A DNA stretch of 64,000 nt from Pseudaestuariivita rosea (GCF_017592335.1 NZ_JACNMP010000014.1:28359-92358); one strand, 5' to 3'. Numbered from the stretch's first letter, positions 17,741-26,714 are shown. Numbers and translations: made by a program. The notes: generated from the letters alone by a model not told the origin.

Positions 17741-19876
17741 ATGATCGCAGTCGATGATCTGATTGCGCTTGTCCGCAGCTACAATCCCAAGACGGACGAA
17801 GAAAAGATCAAGGCGGCCTATGACTATGGCCGCCAGATGCACGATGGGCAGATGCGCCAATCGGGCGAACCTTATTTTACGCATCCTGTATCTGTTGCGG
17901 CCATTCTGACCGAACAGCGTCTTGATGATGCGACGATCATCACGGCGCTTTTGCATGATACCATCGAAGACACCCGCGCCAGCTATTCCGAAATTGAGAA
18001 ACTGTTCGGGAAAGAGATCGCCGAGCTGGTCGATGGTGTTACAAAACTGACGAATATCCAGCTGACCTCGACCGAAACCAAGCAGGCCGAAAACTTTCGC
18101 AAGCTGTTCATGGCGATGTCCAAGGACTTGCGCGTGATTCTGGTCAAGCTGGCGGACCGGCTGCACAATATGCGCACCATTCGGGCGATGCGGGCTGAAA
18201 AACAGGCCCAGAAAGCGCGCGAGACGATGGATATCTTTGCCCCCCTGGCCGGTCGCATGGGGATGCAATGGATGCGCGAAGAGCTGGAAGATCTGGCGTT
18301 CAAGGTTCTGAACCCCGAAGGCCGCGCGTCTATCATCCGGCGCTTTATCACATTGCAGCGCGAATCCGGTGACGTGATCCACAAGATCACCAGCGACATG
18401 CGCGATGAATTGGAAGAAGCCGATATCGAGGCCGACGTCTTTGGTCGCGCCAAGAAACCCTATTCGATCTGGCGCAAGATGCGGGAAAAGGAACAGGGAT
18501 TTTCGCGCCTGTCCGACATCTATGGGTTTCGGATCATCACGCAAAGCGAAAGCGATTGTTATCGAGCCTTGGGCGCAATTCATCAGCGCTGGCGGGCGGT
18601 GCCGGGGCGGTTCAAGGACTACATCAGCCAGCCCAAGTCAAACGGCTATCGCAGTTTGCACACAACCGTATCAGGGCGTGATGGAAAACGGGTCGAGGTT
18701 CAGATCAGAACCCGCCAGATGCATGATGTGGCTGAAAGTGGTGTGGCGGCCCATTGGTCCTATCGTGACGGTGTGCGGTCCGAAAACCCCTTTGCGGTTG
18801 ACCCGGCCAAGTGGATCGCGGGCCTGACCGAACGTTTTGAAGCCGCAGAAGATCACGACGAATTTATGGAAGCCGTCAAGCTTGAGATGTATTCCGACCA
18901 GGTCTTTTGTTTCACACCCAAGGGCGATGTTTTCAAGCTGCCGCGCGGGGCGACGCCGATTGATTTCGCCTATGCCATTCATACCCGTATTGGCGGATCT
19001 TGTGTGGGCGCCAAGGTCGACGGGTTGCGCGTGCCGCTATGGACGCGTCTGAAAAACGGACAGTCGGTCGACATCATAACAGCTGAAGGTCAGACACCAC
19101 AGGCCACCTGGATCGACATTGTAAAGACCGGCAAGGCCAAATCCGCCATCCGCAAGGCTCTGCGTGACGAAGACCGCGACCGCTTTGTCAAACTGGGTCG
19201 GGAACTGGCCCGCGTCGCTTTCTCTAATATCGGCAAACGCGCGACGGACAAGGCGCTTGAAACCGCAGCCCGTCACCTGGCAATTTCCGACCGGGAAGAG
19301 CTTCTGGCGCTTATTGGAAGTGCCGAAATCACAACGCGTCAGGTGGTCGAGGCTGTTTATCCCGCATTGGCGGATAAACAGGGGGATGTGGTTTCGAAAG
19401 ACAGGGCGGTGGTTGGTCTGCGTCCTGATCAGTCGTTCCGCCGGGGCCCCTGTTGTCAGCCTGTGCCGGGGGAACGGATTGTGGGGATCACGGTGCGGGG
19501 GCAGGGTGTTGTTGTACATGCCATCGACTGCGCCAAACTGGCCGAATTCGAAGAACAGCCCGAACGCTGGGTCGACCTGCGCTGGCACGAAGGCCCGCAC
19601 CCCGAAATCTATACTGTGACGCTTGAATTGACGATTACCAATGATGCCGGTGTCCTGGGGCGTATTTGCACATTGATTGGCGAGAAAAAGGCGAATATCA
19701 GCAACCTTAATTTTATTGACAGAAAACCGGACTACTATCGCCTTATTATGGACCTAGATTTACGTGACATCGAACATCTGCATGCTGTCATGACGGCGCT
19801 TGAGGCTGAAACCGACATTGCTGCGGTGGATCGCCTGCGTGATCCGGGGCGTGGTTTGGCGGCAGCCGCCGAATAG
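17741..19876 (+). CDS. bifunctional (p)ppGpp synthetase/hydrolase
   Basis: 711-residue RelA/SpoT homologue (Rsh). The HD hydrolase domain (about 40-150) has YFTHPVSVA and LLHDTIEDT intact. The synthetase domain (about 235-350) contains 'YSIWRKMREKEQGF' and RFKDYISQPKSNGYRSLHT. A TGS domain ('VFCFTPKGDVFKLPRGATPIDFAY') follows near 390-450, and an ACT domain ('ITNDAGVLGRICTLIGE') ends the protein. RFKD rather than an acidic variant at that site is typical of bifunctional enzymes. As the only Rsh seen here it probably runs the stringent response, cross-linking with the stress island further along. Confidence 0.96.
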   Translation: MIAVDDLIALVRSYNPKTDEEKIKAAYDYGRQMHDGQMRQSGEPYFTHPVSVAAILTEQRLDDATIITALLHDTIEDTRASYSEIEKLFGKEIAELVDGVTKLTNIQLTSTETKQAENFRKLFMAMSKDLRVILVKLADRLHNMRTIRAMRAEKQAQKARETMDIFAPLAGRMGMQWMREELEDLAFKVLNPEGRASIIRRFITLQRESGDVIHKITSDMRDELEEADIEADVFGRAKKPYSIWRKMREKEQGFSRLSDIYGFRIITQSESDCYRALGAIHQRWRAVPGRFKDYISQPKSNGYRSLHTTVSGRDGKRVEVQIRTRQMHDVAESGVAAHWSYRDGVRSENPFAVDPAKWIAGLTERFEAAEDHDEFMEAVKLEMYSDQVFCFTPKGDVFKLPRGATPIDFAYAIHTRIGGSCVGAKVDGLRVPLWTRLKNGQSVDIITAEGQTPQATWIDIVKTGKAKSAIRKALRDEDRDRFVKLGRELARVAFSNIGKRATDKALETAARHLAISDREELLALIGSAEITTRQVVEAVYPALADKQGDVVSKDRAVVGLRPDQSFRRGPCCQPVPGERIVGITVRGQGVVVHAIDCAKLAEFEEQPERWVDLRWHEGPHPEIYTVTLELTITNDAGVLGRICTLIGEKKANISNLNFIDRKPDYYRLIMDLDLRDIEHLHAVMTALEAETDIAAVDRLRDPGRGLAAAAE

Positions 19877-19889
19877 GGAATTTGTACCG

Positions 19890-20579
19890 TTGATCTTCAG
19901 ACGCCGCGACAGACGCAGCATTTTGCAGATTGTGAGGGAGTTTTTCTATCCCCGCGGTGGATGGGGCCGTGCCGCCGTGTATGTCAAACATCGTTTGCGC
20001 CGTCTGCCGGACACACCTGAAAAGATCGCGCGCGGCATCTGGGCCGGGGTTTTCACGACTTTTACCCCCTTTTACGGGATGCATTTCGTGGTGGCCGGTA
20101 CGATCGCGTACTTCATGCGCGGAAATGTCCTAGCGTCGCTTCTAGCAACTTTTTTTGGCAACCCATTGACCTATGTGCCCATCGGCATCATCTCGCTGAA
20201 TACGGGGTACTTCCTTCTGGGCAAAGAACGTTCGGCTGAGGTAGAACGAACCCTGGGCGGCAAGTTTGTCGATGCAGGGGATGATCTTTGGCACAATTTT
20301 CTGGCAATTTTCACCGACCGTACGGCCGATTGGAGCGGCCTGCAGGTGTTCTACAGCGATGTGTTCTATCCCTATATGATCGGTGGGCTTATCCCCGGTA
20401 TTCTTGTGGGTTATATCGCCTATTTCATCAGCGTGCCATTGATCCGCGCCTATCAGAACCGCCGCAAAGGTCAGATCAAGGCCAAGCTGTCCGCGTTGCG
20501 CGAAAAGGCTGCGCGCAAAGCCGCAGAAAACAAGAAAGCCGCCGCCGCGAAAAAGGCCGCCAAAACACCGCCGCAATAA
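19890..20579 (+). CDS. DUF2062 membrane protein
   Basis: 229 residues from a TTG start at 19890, preceded by 'taggga'. No ATG exists near the family start, and the longer frame from 19800 overlaps relA/spoT deeply. DUF2062 core: 'GVFTTFTPFYGMHFVVAGTIAYFMRGNVLASLLATFFGNPLT', two or three membrane helices, then a lysine/alanine-rich C-terminal tail. Function unknown. It sits 13 bp after relA/spoT and 12 bp before exoD. Confidence 0.85.
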   Translation: MIFRRRDRRSILQIVREFFYPRGGWGRAAVYVKHRLRRLPDTPEKIARGIWAGVFTTFTPFYGMHFVVAGTIAYFMRGNVLASLLATFFGNPLTYVPIGIISLNTGYFLLGKERSAEVERTLGGKFVDAGDDLWHNFLAIFTDRTADWSGLQVFYSDVFYPYMIGGLIPGILVGYIAYFISVPLIRAYQNRRKGQIKAKLSALREKAARKAAENKKAAAAKKAAKTPPQ

Positions 20580-20591
20580 AGACATTTACCC

Positions 20592-21185
20592 ATGTCGGCT
20601 GAGGTGCATTCAGTCACAGACGTCTTGCAGCGCCTAGATGATATCAGTCAAAGCGGAACACCCACGACTGTCGGCCGGTTGATGCAGGCCTTTGGGACGA
20701 CGTCTTTCCTGCCTATGCTGATGGTGCCCGCACTGCTGCTGATATCGCCGCTTAGTGGTATCCCGTTCTTTTCTTCGATCTGTGGGCTGACCATCGCGCT
20801 GATCGCGGGGCAAATGGTACTGCGCCGCCGCCATGTCTGGCTGCCGGGTTTCATTGCCCGGCGCGAGGTGCGTAATGACCGCCTGAAATACGGTGTCGAA
20901 AAACTGCGCGGATTGGCCAGCTGGTTGGATCGTCATTCAAGACGGCGATTTCGACTGCTGGTGATGCCACCTTTCATATATATTGTTCAGGCATTGCCGG
21001 TCGCTGCGGGCCTGACTATCCCGTTTCTTGAGGCGATCCCTTTTTCATCCACTTTGATAGGGGCGGCAGTGCTGAGTATCTCGATCAGCCTGTTGGCGCG
21101 GGATGGGCTGTTTGTGGTGGTGGGTTGCATTTTAATGACAATTTCAGCCTCAATACCACTATTTGTCATCTCAAAAATTATCTAA
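20592..21185 (+). CDS. ExoD-family membrane protein
   Basis: 197 residues with four predicted membrane helices. 'TTSFLPMLMVPALLLISPLSGIPFFSSICGLTIALIAGQM' and 'RHVWLPGFI' match exopolysaccharide synthesis protein ExoD. ExoD was named for a rhizobial mutant defective in exopolysaccharide and alkaline tolerance, but its molecular function remains unclear. It ends the folK-rpoZ-rsh-DUF2062 run. Confidence 0.9.
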   Translation: MSAEVHSVTDVLQRLDDISQSGTPTTVGRLMQAFGTTSFLPMLMVPALLLISPLSGIPFFSSICGLTIALIAGQMVLRRRHVWLPGFIARREVRNDRLKYGVEKLRGLASWLDRHSRRRFRLLVMPPFIYIVQALPVAAGLTIPFLEAIPFSSTLIGAAVLSISISLLARDGLFVVVGCILMTISASIPLFVISKII

Positions 21186-21322
21186 AGGCAACAATTCGAG
21201 GTAATGCCATGTGGGCTTCGCGGTATAATTGTTCGACGTGCTGCGGGGCCAGTTTGACGCATAGTGGGTCGGTGTTGGTCGTATCGATTGCGTGAAAGAT
21301 CATGACAAAAGCATCAGCGCTG

Positions 21323-21345
21323 TGTGGTATCTTTAACGTACCACA
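21323..21345. promoter_or_regulatory. TGTGGTA/TACCACA inverted repeat
   Basis: A perfect 7-bp inverted repeat with a 9-nt centre lies in the 269-bp gap between exoD and the acyltransferase gene, about 110 bp upstream of the latter. It could be an operator or a small hairpin. Confidence 0.3.
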
Positions 21346-21454
21346 AAAGTGTGACGCGGCGGCATCAGTCGTGCAACGGAAACATGACAGGATAAGTGAT
21401 TGAGAACTTTTCCCGCCGCATTTATCAGAAGGTCTGCAGACGAGGGGCATCTTT

Positions 21455-22330
21455 ATGGTCAATGAGGGCAGAAGCTGGGGGGATTGGCTGGTTGACCGGC
21501 TTTTGCGGACGCTGATCGCATTCATAAAACTGTTTCCTTATACTGTGCGCGTGCGGGCTATGGGCTGGCTGACGGCGCGGATCATTGCACCACTGGCCGG
21601 TTACATCGTCCGGGCCGAAAAAAACCTGGCCTATATCTATCCTGAAATGCCCGCAGACCGACAGCGGCAGATCGCGCGCGCTGTTGCCGATAACGCAGGT
21701 CGTACGATTATCGAAACCTATTCCCCCAAGGGTCTGATGCGACAGGCGCAGGCCAGTCCGATATCGGGGCCCGGTCTGGAGGCGCTGAAAGAGGCTGTAG
21801 CGGCGGGCAAGCCCGTACTGCTGGTCACCGGTCACTTTGGCAATCATGAGGCACCACGCTATGCGCTGACGGCGATGGGCTTTGAGATCGGCGGGCTTTA
21901 TCGGCCCATGGCGAACCGGTTTTTCAATGAACACTATGCGCAGACGATGATGGATATCAGCGGCCCCGTTTTCGAACAGGGGCGTCGGGGTACCGCGGGC
22001 TTTGTCAAATACCTGAAATCCGGCGGCATCGCTGTTTTGCTGTTCGATATTTATAGTCGGAAAGGTCCGAAAATCTCGTTTCTGGGCCAACCTGCCCCGA
22101 CGGCGCTGTCCGCGGCCGACCTGGCGCTGAAGTACAACGCCGTATTGATCCCGTTTTTTGGCGCGCGCCGGGAGGATGGGTTGACCTTTGACATCCAACT
22201 TGACGCTCCGATTGCCCACAGCACGCCTGAAAACATGTTGACGCAGATGAACGCGTGTTTGGAAAAACGGATCGAGGCACAACCCGAACAGTGGTTCTGG
22301 ATTCACCGTCGCTGGCGGAAAAAGGCTTAG
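21455..22330 (+). CDS. lysophospholipid acyltransferase-like protein (LpxL/HtrB family)
   Basis: 291 residues. An N-terminal hydrophobic anchor is followed by the acyltransferase core with the HX4E motif in VTGHFGNHEAPRYAL, 'GGLYRPMANRFFNEHYAQ', and 'GIAVLLFDIYSRKGPKISFLGQ'. LpxL-type enzymes add secondary acyl chains to lipid A. Which acceptor is used here cannot be told. It stands apart from other lipid A genes. Confidence 0.9.
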   Translation: MVNEGRSWGDWLVDRLLRTLIAFIKLFPYTVRVRAMGWLTARIIAPLAGYIVRAEKNLAYIYPEMPADRQRQIARAVADNAGRTIIETYSPKGLMRQAQASPISGPGLEALKEAVAAGKPVLLVTGHFGNHEAPRYALTAMGFEIGGLYRPMANRFFNEHYAQTMMDISGPVFEQGRRGTAGFVKYLKSGGIAVLLFDIYSRKGPKISFLGQPAPTALSAADLALKYNAVLIPFFGARREDGLTFDIQLDAPIAHSTPENMLTQMNACLEKRIEAQPEQWFWIHRRWRKKA

Positions 22331-22525
22331 AGAACTATTCGGGTAACCCGCGCTTTGCTTGATGAGAGTTGAGGGCAGCGACCGGCCCGAGGGTGGGGGC
22401 TGAAAGCGCCCGCGCCGTGCTGAAAGCACGCTTGCGGCGTGACGGGGGCGGGCCGGGCCGCTGCCCGGTGGTGCCCACCGGGCGTGATAAGTGGATAAGG
22501 TGCTGCTGATTTTAGGAAAAATACT
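22331..22525. other. structured GC-rich spacer with several hairpins
   Basis: The 195-bp gap between convergent genes is packed with inverted repeats. GCCCGGTGG-tgc-CCACCGGGC (22463-22483) is a perfect 9-bp stem, GTGCT-gaa-AGCAC lies at about 22420, and outer CGGCCCG/CGGGCCG arms could close a larger cloverleaf. It may act as a two-way terminator or be a dispersed repeat. Confidence 0.5.
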
Positions 22526-23230
22526 CTAGCTTTCAACCTGAAGATCAGGGGCGGCGTTGGGGGATGTGTCGGCCTTTGCCATCTTGATCAACGTTCGGAA
22601 CAGGGCGCGGTGGCTTTTGCTGTAGAAAATATGTTCAGGATGCCATTGGACGCCCAGGGCAAAGGGGGGCGATGTCCGCTCAACCGCCTGGATCATGCCG
22701 CCGTCATCACGGGCGGCGACGCGCAGACCCCGGCCCAAACTGTCGACCGCTTGACTGTGCAGCGCGTTCACCTTCAACACCGATTTTTCCAGGTTCTTCG
22801 AAAGCAGCGTGTCCGGTTCAATCTGGACCGTCTTGCGCGGCAAAATCGTGCGGTATTTGCGGGATTTATAAGTCGCATAGGCATCCTGATCCAACGTCCC
22901 CCCCAGCACCACATTCAACATCTGCGACCCCCTGCAGATACCAAAGGTGGGTAGGTCGCGATCGAAGGCCTCGCACAGAATGCGTTTTTCCATTTCATCG
23001 CGGGCAGGGTCAAGGCGCGCTTCGGCTAGAAGTTCGCCGCCATAAAGCATCGGTGATATGTCGTCGCCACCGCCGATGATCACACCATCGATGCTGCCGA
23101 ATTCGATCTGTTCGGCGTCCTGCCAGCGGATGGCGCGGCCCCCGGCCAGCCAGACATTCAGCGCCATCAGCGGAAATATGCGCCAGCCTGATCGTTTTGA
23201 GACCGTGACAGCAATGCGTGGGCGGGTCAT
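22526..23230 (-). CDS. class I glutamine amidotransferase (peptidase C26 type)
   Basis: 234 residues. The catalytic Cys is in FGICRGSQML (C99) and the His-Glu pair in QWHPEH (about 194-197), so the triad is complete. The family includes gamma-glutamyl-GABA hydrolase PuuD, which cuts gamma-glutamyl bonds. It overlaps the amidoligase gene by 4 bp, and the pairing of a bond-making ligase with a gamma-glutamyl-type hydrolase or glutaminase suggests that it either supplies ammonia or edits the product. See the findings. Confidence 0.9.
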   Translation of the reverse strand: MTRPRIAVTVSKRSGWRIFPLMALNVWLAGGRAIRWQDAEQIEFGSIDGVIIGGGDDISPMLYGGELLAEARLDPARDEMEKRILCEAFDRDLPTFGICRGSQMLNVVLGGTLDQDAYATYKSRKYRTILPRKTVQIEPDTLLSKNLEKSVLKVNALHSQAVDSLGRGLRVAARDDGGMIQAVERTSPPFALGVQWHPEHIFYSKSHRALFRTLIKMAKADTSPNAAPDLQVES

Positions 23231-24162
23231 GCTGGTATCCCGGCATTTGTATCGCGCAGGATTTCGTCCACCCTATGGTGCCAGTCCGGGCGTATCGTTG
23301 TCAGGCTGCTTCGATGGGCAATCCACGCCGCTTTAAGTTCGTCTAGCAGGTTTTGATCATGCGCAATGCTTTCGATGCGCACCCACCGGTTCCACTCACC
23401 CGTGATCGACCAGTCCGGATCATCGATGCGGCAATCCGGCATCCTGTAGTGATAGGCAGGCCGGGACGAGGTTGAGGGGCCATAGTCGAAATCCGGGCGC
23501 AGGTGGGCCAGGATCGGCAACATGTCCAGACCACGGTTGCGCGACGGCGTTTCATCCAGATAAAGCCTGGCCAAGGCATCAATATCGCTGGGTGGTTCAC
23601 TGACCAACTTGTCGACAAATCGGCGTGGATAGGGGGCGGTGAAGGGTAGAATTCTGCGGGTGGTGTCCAACTCGTAAGTGGCGCGCAGATAATCTTCCAG
23701 CAGGGCAAAGGCCGTTAAAGTCGGAAGAATATCTGTGATATTGTCACCGGTGATCTGGATGTTCAGATGCACACCGAACCCAAGCAGCAAATTATTCTGC
23801 GTGCCCGTTGCCCCGGCTTCACGCAACCTGGCACAAAGGGCATCAAGATCAGGGATCAATGCTGGTTCTGTGGGCTGGGTTACAATCTCAATCGGCACCA
23901 CAGTGCGCGCAATATTGGCCACGACGCTGTCGGCATCAGGTTGAAAGCGGGTATCAAGATAAACCTTGATATCGCCCAATCTGGTATCGCGCACCATATG
24001 GACGGTTTTATCCTGCTTTTCGTCATGGCCGCCCAATGTCTGGGCCACAACATCGGCAACCTGTCGTTCGTCCAGACCGCCTAGTTCGATCTCAACGCCG
24101 ACTAGACGCGGGTCTCCGTCGGCATTTTCAGGTCGGGGCAGGGACAGCAGTGGATTGGTCAT
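23227..24162 (-). CDS. amidoligase family enzyme
   Basis: 311 residues matching the glutamine-synthetase-fold amidoligase family: 'RLVGVEIELGGL' (the first metal-binding Glu pair), 'VHLNIQITGDN' (the HxN-type motif) and 'YHYRMPDC' near the expected Arg site. Family members are predicted to form amide or peptide bonds on small molecules or peptides using ATP. It overlaps the amidotransferase gene by 4 bp, and 8 bp separate it from the upstream Rho-N-like gene. An EcfG-type promoter precedes that gene, so the three probably form one stress-induced operon. Confidence 0.88.
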   Translation of the reverse strand: MTNPLLSLPRPENADGDPRLVGVEIELGGLDERQVADVVAQTLGGHDEKQDKTVHMVRDTRLGDIKVYLDTRFQPDADSVVANIARTVVPIEIVTQPTEPALIPDLDALCARLREAGATGTQNNLLLGFGVHLNIQITGDNITDILPTLTAFALLEDYLRATYELDTTRRILPFTAPYPRRFVDKLVSEPPSDIDALARLYLDETPSRNRGLDMLPILAHLRPDFDYGPSTSSRPAYHYRMPDCRIDDPDWSITGEWNRWVRIESIAHDQNLLDELKAAWIAHRSSLTTIRPDWHHRVDEILRDTNAGIPA

Positions 24163-24170
24163 GAATAAGA

Positions 24171-24434
24171 TCAGTTCGACCGCAGCGCCGAAATCAGCTC
24201 ATTTTTGGTCATATCCGACCGCCCGTCGATGTCCAATTCCTGCGCGCGCTCATACAGTTCATCCTTGGTCCATTCTTCATAGGGTTGGGCCTTGCCGCCC
24301 TTTTCCGAAGGTGACATCTGATCGTTGGCCTGCGCATTTGCAATCGCGGCCGCCTTGGATTTGCTGTAGCCCTTGTCGCGCAGTGCTTCGTAGGTGTCGT
24401 CATTTTTGATGGACGATCCGTGATCTTTTGACAT
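24171..24434 (-). CDS. DUF7218/Rho-N-like small protein
   Basis: 87 residues, hydrophilic. The N-terminal half ('YEALRDKGYSKSKAAAIANAQ') is the DUF7218 pattern. The C-terminal half ('WTKDELYERAQELDIDGRSDMTKNELISALR') looks like a Rho-N/SAP-type helix-extended-helix, often nucleic-acid binding. Its start is supported by 'gaaaggagcagacg'. A perfect EcfG-type promoter ends 29 bp upstream. It heads the operon with amidoligase and amidotransferase genes. Confidence 0.85.
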   Translation of the reverse strand: MSKDHGSSIKNDDTYEALRDKGYSKSKAAAIANAQANDQMSPSEKGGKAQPYEEWTKDELYERAQELDIDGRSDMTKNELISALRSN

Positions 24435-24462
24435 CGTCTGCTCCTTTCAGTGCGATTATAGA

Positions 24463-24487
24463 AACGCATGCCAAAGCATTTTGTTCC
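24463..24487 (-). promoter_or_regulatory. EcfG-type promoter for the amidoligase operon
   Basis: On the minus strand GGAAC, a 16-nt spacer, then CGTT: a perfect match to the alphaproteobacterial general-stress sigma consensus, 29 bp before the DUF7218 start codon. Confidence 0.75.
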
Positions 24488-24493
24488 GTCGCT

Positions 24494-25147
24494 TCATCCA
24501 GTCCCGCTGAACAGCTTGGCCAGTGCTTCGCGTTGGTTCTTTCGGGCGACAAAAAGAATGTGATCGCCCTTTGCCAGCTTTATATCAGGATCAGGCAGTT
24601 TTTCGTCAGTGTCACGGATATGGGCAATGATGCGGGTTTCATCTGAGATATCAAGATCCGCCAGGGTTTGTCCGTCGATTTTCGATGTCACGCAATGACT
24701 GACAAGACGAAGATCGTTGTGCAGCTTCACAGCCGGTTCTGTATCGGCTTCGTCCACGATGCTGGATACAATACTGTCGGCCACTGTCGCGTGGGGCGTG
24801 ATCGCATCGCTTAGCCCCAGTTCTTCGCACACTGCCAGCAGATCGGCGGTGATGATCTGGGGAATGACACGGCCAAATCCGACCGACCGCCCGACAAGGC
24901 ATGACAGGATGTTATCTTCGGATTCATTTGTCAGCGCGATCAGAACGTCTTTGTCCGACTGAAAGACATCGCGCATGATGGTGGGCAAGGTACCATCGCC
25001 CTGGATCATCCCGCAATCCAACCGATCGGAAAGCTGATCCAGCCTTTCGCGGCTTTGATCGATCAGGACGACGTCATGACCGCCGTCAATGAACTTTTCA
25101 GCGGTCGCCACCCCGAATTGAGAGCCACCAACAATCACGATGCGCAT
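24494..25147 (-). CDS. TrkA/KtrA-type potassium channel gating protein
   Basis: 217 residues, a single RCK unit: an N-terminal Rossmann TrkA-N domain (MRIVIVGGSQFGVATA, 'VVLIDQSRERLDQL', 'GDGTLPTIMRD') and a C-terminal TrkA-C domain ('DIKLAKGDHILFVARK'). Classic TrkA has two such repeats; the single unit is like KtrA. It regulates the membrane partner through nucleotide binding. The TrkH-type partner lies 3 bp upstream. Confidence 0.92.
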   Translation of the reverse strand: MRIVIVGGSQFGVATAEKFIDGGHDVVLIDQSRERLDQLSDRLDCGMIQGDGTLPTIMRDVFQSDKDVLIALTNESEDNILSCLVGRSVGFGRVIPQIITADLLAVCEELGLSDAITPHATVADSIVSSIVDEADTEPAVKLHNDLRLVSHCVTSKIDGQTLADLDISDETRIIAHIRDTDEKLPDPDIKLAKGDHILFVARKNQREALAKLFSGTG

Positions 25148-25150
25148 GCG

Positions 25151-26608
25151 TCACCTCCTGCGGAACCAAGTGCGTGGAAGAATAAGAACAAGAACGGCAA
25201 TGAATTCCAACCGCCCAAGCCACATGCCGACGGTCAGGGCAATCTTCACCGGATCGGGCAGATCAGAGCCGACAATCGTCGACAGCCCCACCGTAGACAG
25301 CGTCGACACCGTGTCAAACAGGGCGGGTACGGGCGGATAGTCATAGATCAGGAAAATCGACCAGATGACGAAAACGGTGATCATATATAGCAAAACCAGC
25401 GCCATCAGTGCGACAAGTGTGTCGTAATCCACCTTGCGACCACCTGATTTCAGGGACAGAACAGCGCTGTCCGGGCTGCGGGCGCGGGAAAAGGTAAAGC
25501 GGACGGCTTTGCCCAAAAGAATGATCCGGGTGATCTTTAGCCCGCCGCCGGTTGATCCGATATCGGCGCCCACGATCATGGCTATGATAAAGATCAGCAA
25601 AGCCGGTGCCGCAGCGGGCATCGGTCCGGTTGAATACCCCGCGGTGGTTTGCCCGCTGATCAGGTCCAGAAACCGCTGATAAAGCGCGACGGGGTCCCAT
25701 CCGTTCGCCCATATGTCATAAAGTGCATAGACAGACAGCAAGATCGCCAAGGCCCCGCCGACCCGCTGAAGCGATCCCAAATCAAGTGCTGCGCGAAACC
25801 CGTTGCGCGCCAGCAGGATGTAAAACAGCAGGGACACCGCGCCCGCCGCACACATAAAGATGACATAACCCTGCGCAACCAGCGAATAGCTGGCCAGACT
25901 GTCCGATCGCGGGGCAAACCCGCCTGTCGACACGGCGGCCAATGTCACGACGATGGCTTCCCACACATTTGGCAACAACAGGCTGGCCCCAAGTGCGCCA
26001 ATCACCGTGATCGTAACATAAACGATCAGCAATTGCCGGGCCTGTGCGCGGCTGGATGTCAGAAAATCCCGATCATCGATGCCGACACGGCCCAGTTGAC
26101 GGGCGGGCAAACCGGGGTCCAGGATCAGGGCCAGCACCGCGGTTGCCATCGCCAGCCCCCCGCACCATTGCAACCATGCACGCAGGACATGGGCCGCGAT
26201 AGGCCAGTCATCGGGTGCGCTGGCGACGCTTAGTCCTGTTGTGGTGATGCCCGACATGGCTTCGAACATCCCGTCGACGGGCCGCATGCCAAGCGCCATG
26301 AAGGCCGGTACGGAAAAGGCCGCGGCCAGAAAGAATAGGATGCCAAGACAGACCATCGCCTCGATCCGGCGCAGATCGGCGGGCAGAGACCTTTTGGCCA
26401 CAGGCAACCACAGCAGGCCGCTTAAAATAAGGGGTGCAGCCAAAGCGATAGCCAGTTGATATTCAGCTTCGATCAGCGCGACAATCAACGGTGGCGTAAA
26501 AAGGGCCGGGAAAACCGGCATATGCTTTAACAGGGTCAGACCGACGACAGTTGGCCGCGCACGTTGTAAAAGTGCGTCTGCACCGGATGATTTTGCTGAC
26601 TTTTGCAT
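25151..26608 (-). CDS. TrkH/KtrB-type potassium transporter subunit
   Basis: 485 residues from ATG 26608, with about ten membrane helices and four pore-loop repeats, for example 'FEAMSGITTTGLS', 'TLAAVSTGGFAPRS', 'ISGQTTAGYSTG' and 'DTVSTLSTVGLS', whose glycines line the K+ filter. Together with the downstream single-RCK protein it forms a Ktr/Trk-like system for osmotic potassium uptake. A perfect EcfG-type promoter ends only 9 bp before this ATG, implying a leaderless mRNA or a later start. The gene diverges from the formate/nitrite transporter. Confidence 0.93.
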   Translation of the reverse strand: MQKSAKSSGADALLQRARPTVVGLTLLKHMPVFPALFTPPLIVALIEAEYQLAIALAAPLILSGLLWLPVAKRSLPADLRRIEAMVCLGILFFLAAAFSVPAFMALGMRPVDGMFEAMSGITTTGLSVASAPDDWPIAAHVLRAWLQWCGGLAMATAVLALILDPGLPARQLGRVGIDDRDFLTSSRAQARQLLIVYVTITVIGALGASLLLPNVWEAIVVTLAAVSTGGFAPRSDSLASYSLVAQGYVIFMCAAGAVSLLFYILLARNGFRAALDLGSLQRVGGALAILLSVYALYDIWANGWDPVALYQRFLDLISGQTTAGYSTGPMPAAAPALLIFIIAMIVGADIGSTGGGLKITRIILLGKAVRFTFSRARSPDSAVLSLKSGGRKVDYDTLVALMALVLLYMITVFVIWSIFLIYDYPPVPALFDTVSTLSTVGLSTIVGSDLPDPVKIALTVGMWLGRLEFIAVLVLILPRTWFRRR

Positions 26609-26616
26609 GAGTGTTG

Positions 26617-26641
26617 AACGCCGATCCGGCCGCCTGGTTCC
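26617..26641 (-). promoter_or_regulatory. EcfG-type promoter for the TrkH gene
   Basis: The minus strand reads GGAAC, 16 nt, CGTT. The -10 box ends 9 bp before the assigned ATG, so the transcript would start at or next to the ATG (leaderless). It sits beside, and divergent from, another perfect site at 26650-26674. Confidence 0.6.
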
Positions 26642-26649
26642 TATGTCAT

Positions 26650-26674
26650 GGAACAAAATATTTAGTTGTGCGTT
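26650..26674 (+). promoter_or_regulatory. EcfG-type promoter for the formate/nitrite transporter operon
   Basis: GGAAC, a 16-nt spacer, then CGTT, a perfect match, with the -10 box 40 bp before the transporter ATG at 26715. Confidence 0.78.
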
Positions 26675-26714
26675 ATTGTCGTCGAATAACTTTACGAATG
26701 GAAGAGGGCTTATT

